A stretch of 64,000 bases of DNA, from positions 1-64,000 of the forward strand of contig MOEB01000003.1 of assembly GCA_001939945.1 (NCBI GenBank). The letters run 5' to 3'. Below are positions 51,035-60,682 of this stretch, in pieces (position 1 is the stretch's first letter; the number at the start of each line of letters is the position of its first letter). Origin of the DNA: Aerophototrophica crusticola. GTDB taxonomy: Bacteria; Pseudomonadota; Alphaproteobacteria; Azospirillales; Azospirillaceae. The translations under genes and the position numbers were made by a program. Under the pieces are notes generated by a model. It was given only the letters and a program-made list of their open reading frames with translations, was not told the DNA's origin and did not search any database.

Positions 51035-54000
51035 GTGGCCGGCCGGGAAGACGACCTCGCCTATCGTGAACGCCAGCATGAGCTGCTGGCCCGCTTCGGC
51101 CGGCTGGCGCTCAGCGGCGCCGACATGGACATGCTGCTGGAGGAGGCCGCCCGCCTGAGCGCGGAGGGGTTGGCGGCCCCCTTCGCCAAGGTGCTGGAGG
51201 TGGTGCCGGACCATGACGACCTGCTGGTCCGGGCCGGGGTGGGCTGGAAGCCCGGCATCGTCGGCACCGCCACCGTGGGCGCCGACATGGCCTCCCCCGC
51301 CGGCTACGCGCTCAAGACGGGGGAGGCGGTGATCTCCAACCACCTGGGCGGGGAGGAACGCTTCCGCACGCCCCGCCTGCTGGCGGAGCACGGCATCCGC
51401 CGGGCCGTCAACGTGGTGATCCGCGGCGACGCGGACGCCTTCGGCGTGCTGGAGGTGGACAGCCCGGACCCCGGCCGCTTCGACCAGGCCGACGCCGCCT
51501 TCCTGCAGGGCTTCGCCAACCTGCTGGGCGTCGCCATCGACAAGGCCCGCATGTCCGCCGCCTTCGAGGCCCAGGCAGCCCAGCACGCCCTGATCCTGGA
51601 GAGCATCAAGGACCACGCCATCTTCCTGACCGATACCGCCGGCATCATCACCACCTGGCCGCCGGGGGCGGAGGCCCTGTTCCACCACCGGGCCGAACAG
51701 GCCATCGGCCAGGACAGCGCCATGCTGTTCACGCCGGAGGACCGGGCCAACGGCGTGCCCGCGCGGGAGCTGGCCACCGCCAAGCGGGACGGGCTGGCGA
51801 AGGATGACCGCTGGCACCTGCGCCGCGACGGCAGCCTGTTCTTCGCCGAGGGGTCCACCCGCCCCCTGCTGGACCATGCGGGCCGCCTGACCGGCTTCCT
51901 GAAGGTGGCCCGCGACGCCACCGAGCGCCGCCGCCACGAAGAGGCGCTGCGCGACAGCGAGGCCCAGTTCCGCACCCTGGCCGACAGCATCCCCCAACTC
52001 GCCTGGATGGCGGACGCGCAGGGCTCCATCTCCTGGTTCAACAAGCGCTGGTACGAGTTCACCGGGGCGAAGCCGGGGCAGAGCGAGGGCTGGGACTGGA
52101 CCGCCTTCCACCACCCGGACCACCTTCACCGGGTCACCAAGGGCTACCGGGAGGCGCTGGCCGCCGGGACCCCGTGGGAGGACACCTTCCCCCTGCGGCG
52201 GCATGACGGCGCCTACCGCTGGTTCCTGTCCCGCGCCCTGCCCATCCGTGACCGGCGGGGCCGGGTGGCCCGCTGGCTGGGCACCAACACCGACGTGACC
52301 GAGCAGCGCGCCGCGGAGGCGCGGGTGGCCCAGGCGGAGCGGCGGCTGCAACTGGCCCTGCGCAGCGCGCGCATCGGCACCTGGTCCTGGGACATGGGGA
52401 ACGACCGGATCGAGGGCGACGCCCGCCTGCGGGAGATCTTCGGCTTCGGCACGGGCGAGGTGCTGGACAGCGCCGCTTTCTTCAGCCGCACCCACCCGGA
52501 GGACCTGGCCGCGCTGACGGAGATCGTGGCCGCCGCGCGGGAGAACCAGGGCGAGTACGACACGGAGTTCCGGGTGCTGCTGCCGTCGGGGGAGGTGCGC
52601 TGGGTCGTCGCCCGCGGGCTCGTGATCGACGACATGGACGGCAGCGCCCTGTCCATGGTGGGCGTCACCTGGGACACCACCGACAGGAAACGCGCCGAGG
52701 AAGGGGTGCGGGAGGCGGAGGAACGCTACCGCCTGGCGGCCCGCGCCACCAACGACGCCATCTGGGACTGGAACCTGGTCAGCGACCGCATCGTCTGGAA
52801 CGAGGCCATGCGCACCCTGTTCGGCTACCCGGAGGAACTGGCGGAGACGCCCGGCACCTGGTGGAAGGACCACCTGCACCCGGACGACCGGGACCGCATC
52901 GTCGCCGGGATCGAGGCGGTGATCGCGGCCGGCACCTACTGGACGGAGGAATACCGCTTCCTGCGCGCCGACGGCAGCTATGCCAACGTGCTGGACCGCG
53001 GCTTCGTCCAGCGCCGGCCCTGGGGCCGGCCCCTGCGCATGATCGGCGCCATGCAGGACATCAGCCACCGCAAGCGGGTGGAGGAGGAGCTGGAGGCCGC
53101 CCGCGACGCGGCAGAGGGGGCGAACATGGCCAAGAGCCAGTTCATCGCCAACATGAGCCACGAGCTGCGCACGCCCCTGTCCGCCGTCATCGGCTATTGC
53201 GAGATGCTGGAGGAGGAGGCGGAAGACTTGGGCGCCGCCAGCATGCTGGACGATCTGCGCAAGATCAACGGCAACGCCCGGCACCTGCTGACGCTGATCA
53301 ACGACGTGCTCGACATCTCGAAGATCGAGGCCGGCAAGATGGAGGTCCACCCGGAGCCCTTCCAGGTGGAACCGCTGGTGCGGGAGGTGGCGGACACGGT
53401 CCAGGCCCTGGTCGACAGGAAGTCCAACCGGCTGGTGGTGGCGGTGCAGGGCTCGCTGGGCGGCGCCCTGAGCGACCCGGTGAAGCTGCGCCAGTGCCTG
53501 TTCAACCTGTTGAGCAACGCCGCCAAGTTCACGGAAAAGGGCACCATCACCTTGACCGCATCCCGCGCCGCGGTGGGCGGCACGGATTGGCTGGAGTTCC
53601 GCGTCTCTGACACCGGCATCGGCATGACGGAGGAGGCGAAGGGCCGGCTGTTCCAGCGCTTCAGCCAGGCGGATGCCTCCACCACCCGCCGCTTCGGCGG
53701 CACGGGCCTTGGCCTCGCCATCACCAGGGCCTTCTGCACCCTGCTGGGGGGCGACATCACCGTGGACAGCGCGCCCGGCAAGGGCACCACCTTCACCATC
53801 CGCCTGCCGGCCGACGCCCGCCCCGCCCTGCGCGCGGCCAGCGAGGACCCCGGCAGCCCCCAGGCCGGACCGGGCCGGAGCACCCAGGGGGAGGGGGAGT
53901 TGGTGCTGGTGGTGGATGACGACCCCAACATGCGCGACCTGCTGACCCGTTTCCTGGTGAAGGAAGGCTTTGCCGTGCGCACCGCCAGCAACGGGCCGGA

Positions 54001-54331
54001 GGGGCTGGCCCTGGCGGCAGAGATCGAGCCGGTGGCCATCCTGCTGGACGTGATGATGCCGGGCACCGATGGCTGGGCCGTGCTGTCCAGCCTGAAGGCC
54101 GACCCTGCCCTGGCGGGCATCCCCGTGGTGATGGTCAGCATGGTGCGGGACCGGCGGCTGGCCTTCTCCCTCGGTGCCGCGGAACACCTGACCAAGCCGG
54201 TGCAATGGTCGCGGTTGAAACAGGTCCTGGACCGCTATCGGGACACCACCCCTTCGGAGGACGGGACGGAAACCGGGCCGGAGCGTTTGCCTAGGGAAGA
54301 CGGGCGCAATTCCGGCGGCATGACATCCTGA
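51035..54331 (+). CDS. Hybrid sensor histidine kinase: GAF, four PAS, HisKA, HATPase, REC
   Basis: This 1098-residue cytosolic hybrid kinase has no membrane segment. Domains by residue: GAF 20-172, PAS 185-307, PAS 308-432, PAS 433-555, PAS 556-690, HisKA with [15 protein letters not shown] (His709), HATPase (about 820-930, [17 protein letters not shown]), and receiver about 955-1075 with Asp1005 ([10 protein letters not shown]) and Lys in LTKP. The start is GTG 51035 with a GGGGGGA site; upstream frames overlap the autotransporter. A CheY-like gene follows after 82 bases, so signal output is probably by phosphotransfer within this group. Confidence 0.92.
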   Translation: MAGREDDLAYRERQHELLARFGRLALSGADMDMLLEEAARLSAEGLAAPFAKVLEVVPDHDDLLVRAGVGWKPGIVGTATVGADMASPAGYALKTGEAVISNHLGGEERFRTPRLLAEHGIRRAVNVVIRGDADAFGVLEVDSPDPGRFDQADAAFLQGFANLLGVAIDKARMSAAFEAQAAQHALILESIKDHAIFLTDTAGIITTWPPGAEALFHHRAEQAIGQDSAMLFTPEDRANGVPARELATAKRDGLAKDDRWHLRRDGSLFFAEGSTRPLLDHAGRLTGFLKVARDATERRRHEEALRDSEAQFRTLADSIPQLAWMADAQGSISWFNKRWYEFTGAKPGQSEGWDWTAFHHPDHLHRVTKGYREALAAGTPWEDTFPLRRHDGAYRWFLSRALPIRDRRGRVARWLGTNTDVTEQRAAEARVAQAERRLQLALRSARIGTWSWDMGNDRIEGDARLREIFGFGTGEVLDSAAFFSRTHPEDLAALTEIVAAARENQGEYDTEFRVLLPSGEVRWVVARGLVIDDMDGSALSMVGVTWDTTDRKRAEEGVREAEERYRLAARATNDAIWDWNLVSDRIVWNEAMRTLFGYPEELAETPGTWWKDHLHPDDRDRIVAGIEAVIAAGTYWTEEYRFLRADGSYANVLDRGFVQRRPWGRPLRMIGAMQDISHRKRVEEELEAARDAAEGANMAKSQFIANMSHELRTPLSAVIGYCEMLEEEAEDLGAASMLDDLRKINGNARHLLTLINDVLDISKIEAGKMEVHPEPFQVEPLVREVADTVQALVDRKSNRLVVAVQGSLGGALSDPVKLRQCLFNLLSNAAKFTEKGTITLTASRAAVGGTDWLEFRVSDTGIGMTEEAKGRLFQRFSQADASTTRRFGGTGLGLAITRAFCTLLGGDITVDSAPGKGTTFTIRLPADARPALRAASEDPGSPQAGPGRSTQGEGELVLVVDDDPNMRDLLTRFLVKEGFAVRTASNGPEGLALAAEIEPVAILLDVMMPGTDGWAVLSSLKADPALAGIPVVMVSMVRDRRLAFSLGAAEHLTKPVQWSRLKQVLDRYRDTTPSEDGTETGPERLPREDGRNSGGMTS

Positions 54332-54413
54332 GCCAGGCCGCCGGGGGCCGGCGATCAAGGGGGCTGCCGACCGCTTACGGTCGACAGCCCAGGAACGGGG
54401 CCGAGGGGCAGGC

Positions 54414-54806
54414 ATGACGAAGATATTGCTGGTCGAGGACCATGAGGAGATCTGGGACTTCCTGTCCCGTCGCCTGAAACGGCGCGGCTATGAGGTGGTC
54501 CTGGCCCATGACGGGCAGCAGGGGATCGACGTGGCCCGGGCCGAGCGGCCGGACGTGGTGCTGCTGGACATGAACCTGCCCGTGATGGACGGCTGGACGG
54601 CGGCCCGGCACCTGAAGGGCGACCCGGACATGGCCGGCATCCCCATCATCGCCCTGACCGCCCACGCCATGGCGGGGGACCGGGACAAGGCGCTGGCGGC
54701 GGGCTGCGACGACTACCACCCGAAGCCGGTGGACTTCAGCCGCCTGCTGTCGCAGATCGACGGCGCCTTGGGCGCGTCGCCCGATGCCCAGCCGGGTGCG
54801 CCCTGA
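54414..54806 (+). CDS. Single-domain response regulator (CheY/DivK-like)
   Basis: This 130-residue stand-alone receiver has LLVEDHEE (acidic pocket), phospho-acceptor Asp52 in VVLLDMNLPVMDG, TAHAMAGDRDKALAAGCDDY and Lys in HPKPVD. The DivK-like TAHAM stretch is typical of shuttle receivers in alphaproteobacteria. It has no output domain, so it acts by protein interaction or phosphotransfer, presumably with the hybrid kinase just upstream. Only two bases separate its stop from the next gene, suggesting an operon. Confidence 0.92.
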   Translation: MTKILLVEDHEEIWDFLSRRLKRRGYEVVLAHDGQQGIDVARAERPDVVLLDMNLPVMDGWTAARHLKGDPDMAGIPIIALTAHAMAGDRDKALAAGCDDYHPKPVDFSRLLSQIDGALGASPDAQPGAP

Positions 54807-54808
54807 CT

Positions 54809-55429
54809 ATGACGGAAGCCTCCGCCCAGAACCAGGACGGGGTGGCGGACGGCCTGCTGTCCCGCATCTTCCGCCTGGGCCGCCCCGCCGCGGCCCCGCC
54901 CCCCATCCTGCCGGACCCCGCCCCGCCCGGGGGGACCGATATCCCCGCGGCCGGGCAGGCGGAAAGCCCGCAGGGCCTGGACCCCGGCATCGCCTGCACC
55001 CTGGCCGAACAGGTGCTCCAGGCCTGGCTGCGCAACCGCTACCAGCTGCTTTTCCCCTTCGCCGTGGACCTGCGCCGGCTGGCCCCCGCGCAGGCCGAGC
55101 TGGTGCTCCATGCCATGGTCGCGGCGGCAGAGGCCGACGGCACCGTGGACGACCGGGAACGGGCCCGTATGGCCGGCGTGGTGGACATGACCCACCCCGG
55201 CAACCCGGCCGCCCTGGACGACGCCATCGCCAACCCGGGGTGCCTGCATGCCCTGCTGCGCGACGTGCGCGACGTGCAGTCCGCCGCCCTGTTCTACGCC
55301 GCCTCCCTCCTGGCCATTGATCCCCGCAACCCGGTCAACCGCCACTACCTCCGCTACCTCGTCGCCCGCCTGCAACTCTCCGACGACCTGGCCCGCAGCC
55401 TGGAACAGCGGTTCCGGGCGTCCGCCTAG
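54809..55429 (+). CDS. DUF533/TerB-like protein
   Basis: This 206-residue protein has a disordered Pro-rich N-terminus (residues 20-60) and a helical C-terminal domain with ELVLHAMVAAAEADGTVDDRERARM, a TerB-like acidic signature found in DUF533 (YebE-type) proteins. YebE-type relatives are usually inner-membrane stress proteins, but I see no clear membrane segment here. It is coupled to the response regulator gene (2-base gap), so it is probably an output or accessory of that signalling group. Function unknown. Confidence 0.75.
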   Translation: MTEASAQNQDGVADGLLSRIFRLGRPAAAPPPILPDPAPPGGTDIPAAGQAESPQGLDPGIACTLAEQVLQAWLRNRYQLLFPFAVDLRRLAPAQAELVLHAMVAAAEADGTVDDRERARMAGVVDMTHPGNPAALDDAIANPGCLHALLRDVRDVQSAALFYAASLLAIDPRNPVNRHYLRYLVARLQLSDDLARSLEQRFRASA

Positions 55430-55505
55430 TCCTGCAGATCACTGGACGTGCCCCCAGACTTGGTCCCATAGGCGCCAGGTTACCGAGCATGGCAGCATTT
55501 TCATG

Positions 55506-55530
55506 CCTCCCCCGCGAAGGCGGGGGAAAC
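55506..55530. repeat. Half copy of repeat family B
   Basis: CCCCCGCGAAGGCGGGGGAA is the single-hairpin arm of the family, found here without a partner. The rest of 55430-55779 shows no convincing gene. Confidence 0.6.
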
Positions 55531-55779
55531 AGCCGTGCTTGGCAGAGGTCATCCCTGTTCAAGTAAGTTCTTCTGCGTCCTCTGCGGCCCTCCGCGTCCT
55601 CTGCGTTCAAAGGCACCGGCACCTACCGCAAGGCCCGCCCCCGACCCCCCGCCCTGGACAAATGTCCTATCCCTATGCCATGCTGAACCCCGTGCCCACC
55701 CCGGCACCGGCTCTTGCACATTCTGAATCCCTAACAGGTCCGCTCCTTAAGGAGACAAACGAGACATGGTCCGAACCCC

Positions 55780-55871
55780 GTCACCTTAGTCTCGTTAAGC
55801 CCGAATTCCTAATCTGGCCAACGCCTTGGAAGGTGACGCGTGTCACCTTAAGCGTCACCTTTGGTCACCTT
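55780..55871. repeat. Cluster of five GTCACCTT words
   Basis: GTCACCTT occurs directly at 55780, 55842, 55854 and 55864, and inverted (AAGGTGAC) at 55830. The pair at 55830-55849 makes the perfect palindrome AAGGTGACGCGTGTCACCTT. Two CCTTAAGG palindromes lie in the same AT-richer stretch. It sits in the convergent gap just past the end of the CBS gene. Confidence 0.7.
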
Positions 55872-55884
55872 AAGGTCTCCTCGG

Positions 55885-56337
55885 TCACATGCCCTGCCCG
55901 CCACTGGCCCCCTCGCCCAGCCGGTCGGTCAGGTCGCTCAGGCCCTTCTGCACCACCTCGCTGTCCACCAGCAGGCGGCGGGACACGTCGGACAGGGTCA
56001 GCCAGCCCACCACGCCGGCCCCTTCCTCCACCACCGGCAGGCGGCGGATGTTGTGGCTGGCCATCAGGTCCAGGGCGGCGGTCAGGGTGTCGTCCGGGCG
56101 GCAGGTGAAGACCAGCTTGGTGGTGATCTCCGCCACCCGGGTCCGGCGGGGGTCCCGGCCCTCCGCCACGGCGCGGTACAGCACGTCACGGTCGGTGACC
56201 ACGCCCACCAGCGCCTGGGCGCTGCCCACGGGCAGGGCGCTCACGTCCAGCTCCCCCATGGTGACCACGGCTTCCTGCACCGTGGCGTCGGGCTCGATGA
56301 ACTCCACATGCCGGATCATCACGTCGGCAACTTTCAT
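55885..56337 (-). CDS. Tandem CBS-domain protein
   Basis: This 150-residue protein is composed of a CBS pair: the first domain at residues about 3-60 (VADVMIRHVEFIEPDATVQE, VVTDRDVLYR), the second at about 75-130 (DDTLTAALDLMASHNIRRLP, WLTLSDVSRR). Such proteins bind adenosine nucleotides or related ligands and act as energy or redox sensors. I choose ATG 56337 (GAGGGAG at good spacing) over the GTG two codons upstream. It lies downstream of the SLC13 transporter gene on the same strand (122-base gap), so a regulatory link is possible. Confidence 0.9.
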   Translation of the reverse strand: MKVADVMIRHVEFIEPDATVQEAVVTMGELDVSALPVGSAQALVGVVTDRDVLYRAVAEGRDPRRTRVAEITTKLVFTCRPDDTLTAALDLMASHNIRRLPVVEEGAGVVGWLTLSDVSRRLLVDSEVVQKGLSDLTDRLGEGASGGQGM

Positions 56338-56459
56338 CTTCACGCTCCCTCAGGCGCCGGGCGGGCGCATCCGCGCCCTTGGCTTACGCGGGCATGGGCC
56401 CGCGGGCCGACGGTCGCCGGCCTCCAGCGGCTGCCGCCGCTGGTTTACGTCCTTCACCC

Positions 56460-58238
56460 TCACCCCCTGACCAACGGCCAGACCATGGCGATCAGCGGCA
56501 CGCCGGCGGCGACCACCAGCACGGAAAGGGGCAGGCCCAGCTTCCAATAGTCGCCGAACCGGTACCCGCCCGGCCCCATGACCAGGGTGTTGCACTGGTG
56601 GCCGAAGGGGGTCAGGAAGTCGCAGGCGGCACCCACCGCCACCGCCATCAGGAACGGGTCCGGGTTCAGCCCCAGCTTCTGGGCCAGGCTGGCAGCCACC
56701 GGCGCCATCACCAGCACGGTGGCGGCATTGTTCAGGAACGGCGTCACCGCCATGGCCGCCACCAGGATCAGGGCCAGGGCGCCAAGGGGCGGCAGGCCGT
56801 CCGCCGCCACGCTCAGCCAGCCGGCGATCAGGTCCGTGGCCCCGGTGGTGCGCACCGCCTCGCTCACCGGGATCAGGGCGCCCAGCAGGATCAGGATCGG
56901 CCACTCCACCGTCTCATAGGCGTCGCGCAGCGACAGGGACTTGGTCAGCAGCAGGGCCAGGGCTGCGCCGAAGAAGGCGATGGCGATGGGCGCGATGCCG
57001 AAGGCCACGGACGCCATGGCCGCCACCAGCACCAACACCGGGATGTAGCGCCGCCGGCCCCGGCCCAGGGCCAGGTCCCGCTCCGCCAGGGGCAGCACGC
57101 CCAGCTCCTTCAGCGCGTCCGGCAGGGCCTCGAACCGTCCTTGCAGCACCAGCACGTCCCCCGCCTGGAAGCGGACGGAGCGCAGCCGCTGGGTGATGCG
57201 CTGGCCGCTGCGGCTGATGGCCAGCAGGTGGACGTTGAAGCGCTGCTTCAGGTCCATGGTGGCCAGCGTCTCCCCCACCAGGGCGGACCCGCCGGTGATC
57301 ACGCCCTCCACGGTGCCCACCGCGTCCCCGTCCGCGGCGGCGGCCTGGTCCTGGCCGGCCAGGGCCAGCCCGCCGCGGGCCACCACCCGCTCGATGGCCT
57401 CCGGCTCCCCCTGCAGCAGCAGCACGTCCCCCGCCTGCAGCTTCAGCAGCGGCGTGGGCTTGTAGCGGCGGAACCGCTCCCGCACCACGGTGGTCAGGGT
57501 GGCCGGCCCCTCCGCCAGGGCGGGCACGTCGCGGGCCAGGGTGCCCACCAGCGGGGATGTCTCCGGCACCTTCAGCTCGGCGGTGTAGTCCTTGATGTCG
57601 ATGGCCGCGTCCAGGCTGGTGCCCGCCTGCCGGTCCTTGGGCAGCAGCCAATAGGTCAGGGTCAGGCAGATGAGCCCCAGCAGCGACAGCCCGGCGCCCA
57701 CGGGGGCATAGTCGAACAGGGCGAAGGGCTGGCCCAGGATCTCCTCCCGCAGCCGCGACACGATGATGTTGGGCGACGTGCCCACCAGCGTGATCATGCC
57801 CCCCAGCAGCGACCCGAAGGACAGGGGCATCAGCAGCCGGGACGGCGACGTGCCGGACCGCTTGGCCAGTTGGAAGGCCACCGGGATCAGGATGGCCAGG
57901 GCGCCCACGTTCTTCACGAAGGTGGACAGGGCGATCACCGCCAGCACCAGGACGAAGACCTGGGACCGGGTGGTCGTCAGGTATGGCGCCAGGGGCCGCA
58001 TGGCGGTCTCCGCCACGCCGGACTTGGCCACGGCGGCGCTGACCAGCAGGGCAGCGGCGACGATGACCACGATGTCGTCGGCGAAGCCGGTGAAGGCCTC
58101 CTTCGCCGGGACGATGCCGGTGACCACGGCGGCGAACAGGGCCAGCATGGCGACCACGTCATAACGCAGCCGCCCCCAGACGAAGAGCGCCATCATGGTG
58201 ATGACGATGGCGAAGGCGGAGGCTTGGGCGAAGGTCAT
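56460..58238 (-). CDS. SLC13/DASS-family permease with two TrkA-C domains
   Basis: This 592-residue inner-membrane transporter has an N-terminal half of about five or six TM helices with TFVKNVGALAILIPV and GGMITLVGTSPNIIVSRLR (the SNT-like signature of anion transporters). Two regulatory TrkA-C/RCK-C domains follow in the cytosolic middle (about 205-290 and 295-385), then a second TM half with PFLNNAATVLVMAP and TPFGHQCNTLVMGPGGY. Substrates in this group include sulfate, dicarboxylates and other anions; which one applies here is not evident. The start ATG 58238 has a weak ribosome site. The CBS gene follows. Confidence 0.9.
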   Translation of the reverse strand: MTFAQASAFAIVITMMALFVWGRLRYDVVAMLALFAAVVTGIVPAKEAFTGFADDIVVIVAAALLVSAAVAKSGVAETAMRPLAPYLTTTRSQVFVLVLAVIALSTFVKNVGALAILIPVAFQLAKRSGTSPSRLLMPLSFGSLLGGMITLVGTSPNIIVSRLREEILGQPFALFDYAPVGAGLSLLGLICLTLTYWLLPKDRQAGTSLDAAIDIKDYTAELKVPETSPLVGTLARDVPALAEGPATLTTVVRERFRRYKPTPLLKLQAGDVLLLQGEPEAIERVVARGGLALAGQDQAAAADGDAVGTVEGVITGGSALVGETLATMDLKQRFNVHLLAISRSGQRITQRLRSVRFQAGDVLVLQGRFEALPDALKELGVLPLAERDLALGRGRRRYIPVLVLVAAMASVAFGIAPIAIAFFGAALALLLTKSLSLRDAYETVEWPILILLGALIPVSEAVRTTGATDLIAGWLSVAADGLPPLGALALILVAAMAVTPFLNNAATVLVMAPVAASLAQKLGLNPDPFLMAVAVGAACDFLTPFGHQCNTLVMGPGGYRFGDYWKLGLPLSVLVVAAGVPLIAMVWPLVRG

Positions 58239-58316
58239 CCAGGCAGGGTCCGTGGCGGGGTCGGGCCAGGGTGAACGGCCCCGGGCCGCGTTGGTTGCCT
58301 CACCTCTGCCGCGCCG

Positions 58317-58340
58317 GGCGGTTTCGAATTCGAAACCGCC
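58317..58340. repeat. Perfect 24-bp palindrome
   Basis: The palindrome has the core TTTCGAATTCGAAA with GGCGG and CCGCC ends. It shares its 14-base core with the palindrome at 24025-24044. It is intergenic between the DUF2780 gene and the SLC13 gene (both minus). It might work as a terminator stem or an operator, but its reappearance inside a coding gene argues for a mobile or repeated element. Confidence 0.7.
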
Positions 58341-58372
58341 GTATCCTTGCCGGACTGCCCGGGCCGGTGACC

Positions 58373-58879
58373 TCAGCCGCCCAGCGCGCCGCCCAGCAAC
58401 CCGGCGGCGGAGCCGGCGCCGTTGCCGTTCAGGTACTGCATGATCACCGGCAGGAACTTGCTCGCCATGTCGGGCGACAGGCCCAGTTGGCTGAAGCTGC
58501 CGGCGAGCGGCGCCAGGGCGCCCAGGCTGCCCGCCGCCCCCCCGCCGCCGCCCAACGACCCCAGGGCACCACCGGCCATGCCGCCCAGCCCGCCGCCGGA
58601 CTGCTGGCTGCCGCCCATGGCCGGGGCGGCAGAGATCAGTGAGCCGATGCCGGGCACCGACTGCTCCACCTGGCCGAACTGGTCCGGGGCCATGCGCTGC
58701 TTCGCCAGGCCGAACAGGGCGCCGGCCCCGCCCTCCGCCTGGGGCTTGCTGATGCCCAACTGGCTGGTCAGGGCACCCACCAGGCCCGCCGCGTCCGCCG
58801 CCGCCAGGGCGGGCAGGGGCAGGGACAGGGCGATGATCGCGGCGCCGGTCAGGGCCAGCATCTGGCGGCGGGTCTGCAT
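58373..58879 (-). CDS. Exported DUF2780-like protein
   Basis: This 168-residue protein has a signal peptide (QTRRQMLALTGAAIIALSLP...ALAAA). The mature part matches DUF2780 (VcgC/VcgE-like): LVGALTSQLGISKPQAEGGA, ALFGLAKQRMAPDQFGQVEQ, VPGIGSLISAAP. A Gly-rich linker (GGGLGGMAGGALGSLGGGGG) and a C-terminal LSPDMASKFLPVIMQYL helix follow. The ATG at 58879 has a CAGGAG site. The function of the family is unknown. The next gene upstream on the same strand is 74 bases away. Confidence 0.82.
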   Translation of the reverse strand: MQTRRQMLALTGAAIIALSLPLPALAAADAAGLVGALTSQLGISKPQAEGGAGALFGLAKQRMAPDQFGQVEQSVPGIGSLISAAPAMGGSQQSGGGLGGMAGGALGSLGGGGGAAGSLGALAPLAGSFSQLGLSPDMASKFLPVIMQYLNGNGAGSAAGLLGGALGG

Positions 58880-58953
58880 GGCGGTTGCTCCTGTCTTGCC
58901 AAGGGGGTCCGGTCCCAACCCGCGGGCCGCGCGGCCGTTCCCCGCGCGGATGG

Positions 58954-59271
58954 TCAGGCAGCGCCCTTGCGGCGCCGGGGCGGCGGTTCCGCCGGCAGGC
59001 CGTTCAGGGCGCGCATCAGCACCGCCTCCGCCTGGCGCTCGGCCCGGCTCAGCCGCAGGGCGCGGGCCGCGCGGTTGGCCATCAGCCGCCGCAGGCCGGG
59101 GGCCAGCCCCTCCGCCGTCGCCGCCAGGGACAGCAGGTGCCCGCAATCCGCCGCCTCCTTGGCCGTGCTGGCGATGGTCCGCATGGCTGCCCGGGTCGCG
59201 GGCGTGTCCGGCAGACGGAAGTCGCCGCCTCGGAATCGGGCAAGCAAGGTCCCGAACTCCAGCTCGGTCAT
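58954..59271 (-). CDS. Hypothetical helical protein (105 aa)
   Basis: This small, Ala/Arg/Leu-rich, probably all-helical protein (FGTLLARFRGGDF, ATRAAMRTIASTAKEAADCG, RRLMANRAARALRLSRAERQ) has no signal or membrane segment. The ATG has a GGGAGG site. I recognise no family. It precedes the DUF2780 gene on the same strand and may share its transcript. Confidence 0.65.
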   Translation of the reverse strand: MTELEFGTLLARFRGGDFRLPDTPATRAAMRTIASTAKEAADCGHLLSLAATAEGLAPGLRRLMANRAARALRLSRAERQAEAVLMRALNGLPAEPPPRRRKGAA

Positions 59272-59818
59272 GGCGTCCTCCCGTCCTTCTCATTCGCCGC
59301 GTGAAATGGTGCGGTCCCGAAATCATAGAGCTTTGGTCCGTCGACCCCAGCCCCGCATCCGGCGAGCGCCGGGACGTGAGTGGGTGTCCGAAGGCAAGCC
59401 ACCGCCTTGCCCGCATGACGAAATCGCGACACATCGGTGGCGGGCCTGCCCAACCGGGGCCACCCCCGATCCCCTGCCGCGCCGCAGGACAGCCGGGCGG
59501 AAGGGGTGGTGGCTTACCCCCCGCAACCCCCGGCTCCGCCGCCCCGGGGGGACAACTTCCGGAAGCGGTAGGTCCCAGGCCGGTCATCCTGTGACAGTAT
59601 GGAGTCAACGGCCATGCGCCCCGGCGGTTGCGACACCTGGACTGAAGTGACGGACATGTGGCGGCAGGGCTACCGCCGACATGGGGCGGCTAGCCCCCTG
59701 GTGGGCCGGGGACTGCGCGCCTTGCCCTTGCGGGCGGGTCAATTCCGCCAGCCTGCCGCCATCCCGGCACCGTCCGCGGGCGTTATGCCGGGCGGATAGT
59801 CCTGGAGACCGGCCGCCC
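59272..59818. other. Divergent intergenic region, no gene seen
   Basis: The 547 bases between the hypothetical helical protein (minus) and the extensin-like gene (plus) hold no convincing coding frame. Only scattered GC-rich hairpins are visible. Promoters for both genes should lie here. Confidence 0.4.
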
Positions 59819-60535
59819 ATGCCCCGATCCCCCCGCCGCTTGATCCTTCCGGCCCTGCTCCTGCTGCTGCTGGCCGCCGAGGGCGGGGCGTGGCTGGCGG
59901 GGGTCCGGCCGCCGCCGCGCTGGGACCCCTTCGCCCCGCCCGACCTGATGGAGGAGCCGGGACCCTGGACCGCGTGGAAGCTGGCGCGCCTGCGGGAAGA
60001 CCCGGCCCTCTGCCTTTCCACCCTGGGCCGGACCGACCTGCCCCACGCCCCCGCCCCGGACCGCCCCCTGCGCCAGGGCTGCGGCTATCGGGACGCGGTG
60101 CGGGTGGACCCGACGGGGCTGGGGTCCCGGGACAGCTTCGTCGTGACCTGCGGGGTGGCCGCCGCCTGGGTCCTCTTCCTGCGCCACGCCGTCCAGCCCG
60201 CCGCGCGGGAGCATTTGGGGCAGGAGGTGGCCCGGGTGGAGACGCTGGGCACCTACAACTGCCGGGACATTGGCGGCGGGCTGGGCGAGGCGCTGCGCCG
60301 CCGCAGCCAGCACGCCACGGCCAACGCCATCGACGTGTCCGGCTTCGTCCTGGCCGATGGGCGCCGGGTCACCCTGCTGCGGGACTGGCAAGGGGACGAT
60401 GCCGACGCCCGTTTCCTGCGGGCGGTGCGTGACGGGGCTTGCCGGTTCTTCCGGGTGGTGCTGGGCCCCGACTACAACGCCGCCCATGCCGACCATTTCC
60501 ACCTGGACATGGGGCCGTCGCGGGCCTGCCGCTGA
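59819..60535 (+). CDS. Extensin-like C-terminal domain protein (peptidase-like)
   Basis: This 238-residue protein has an N-terminal membrane anchor or signal (RLILPALLLLLLAAEGGAWL) followed by the extensin-like C-terminal domain (PF06904-type). The conserved elements are YNCRDIGGG, SQHATANAIDVSGFVLADG and HADHFHLDMG, a His/Asp/His arrangement like that of LAS-type D,D-peptidases. The protein probably acts on peptidoglycan in the periplasm. Cys pairs (CLSTLG, GCGYRD, NCRD, ACR) may form disulfides. It appears to be a single gene. Confidence 0.85.
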   Translation: MPRSPRRLILPALLLLLLAAEGGAWLAGVRPPPRWDPFAPPDLMEEPGPWTAWKLARLREDPALCLSTLGRTDLPHAPAPDRPLRQGCGYRDAVRVDPTGLGSRDSFVVTCGVAAAWVLFLRHAVQPAAREHLGQEVARVETLGTYNCRDIGGGLGEALRRRSQHATANAIDVSGFVLADGRRVTLLRDWQGDDADARFLRAVRDGACRFFRVVLGPDYNAAHADHFHLDMGPSRACR

Positions 60536-60682
60536 GCTTTCCCGAATTGGTTCCATGCCTGCGATGAAACCTCTACCTTTGCGCTGCACGTCTTCCCCGT
60601 CGGGCCACTAGCCCCGCCATCCGGAAAAGGCGGACATTTGAGGCGTTTTCGCGCCGTGCGTATCACGGGCCGGGGGGCAACG

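Noticed and set aside
55665-55920. A short plus-strand gene starting near 55663
   Set aside because: The frame runs through the GTCACCTT repeats into the antisense of the CBS gene, has no ribosome site and shows no family features.
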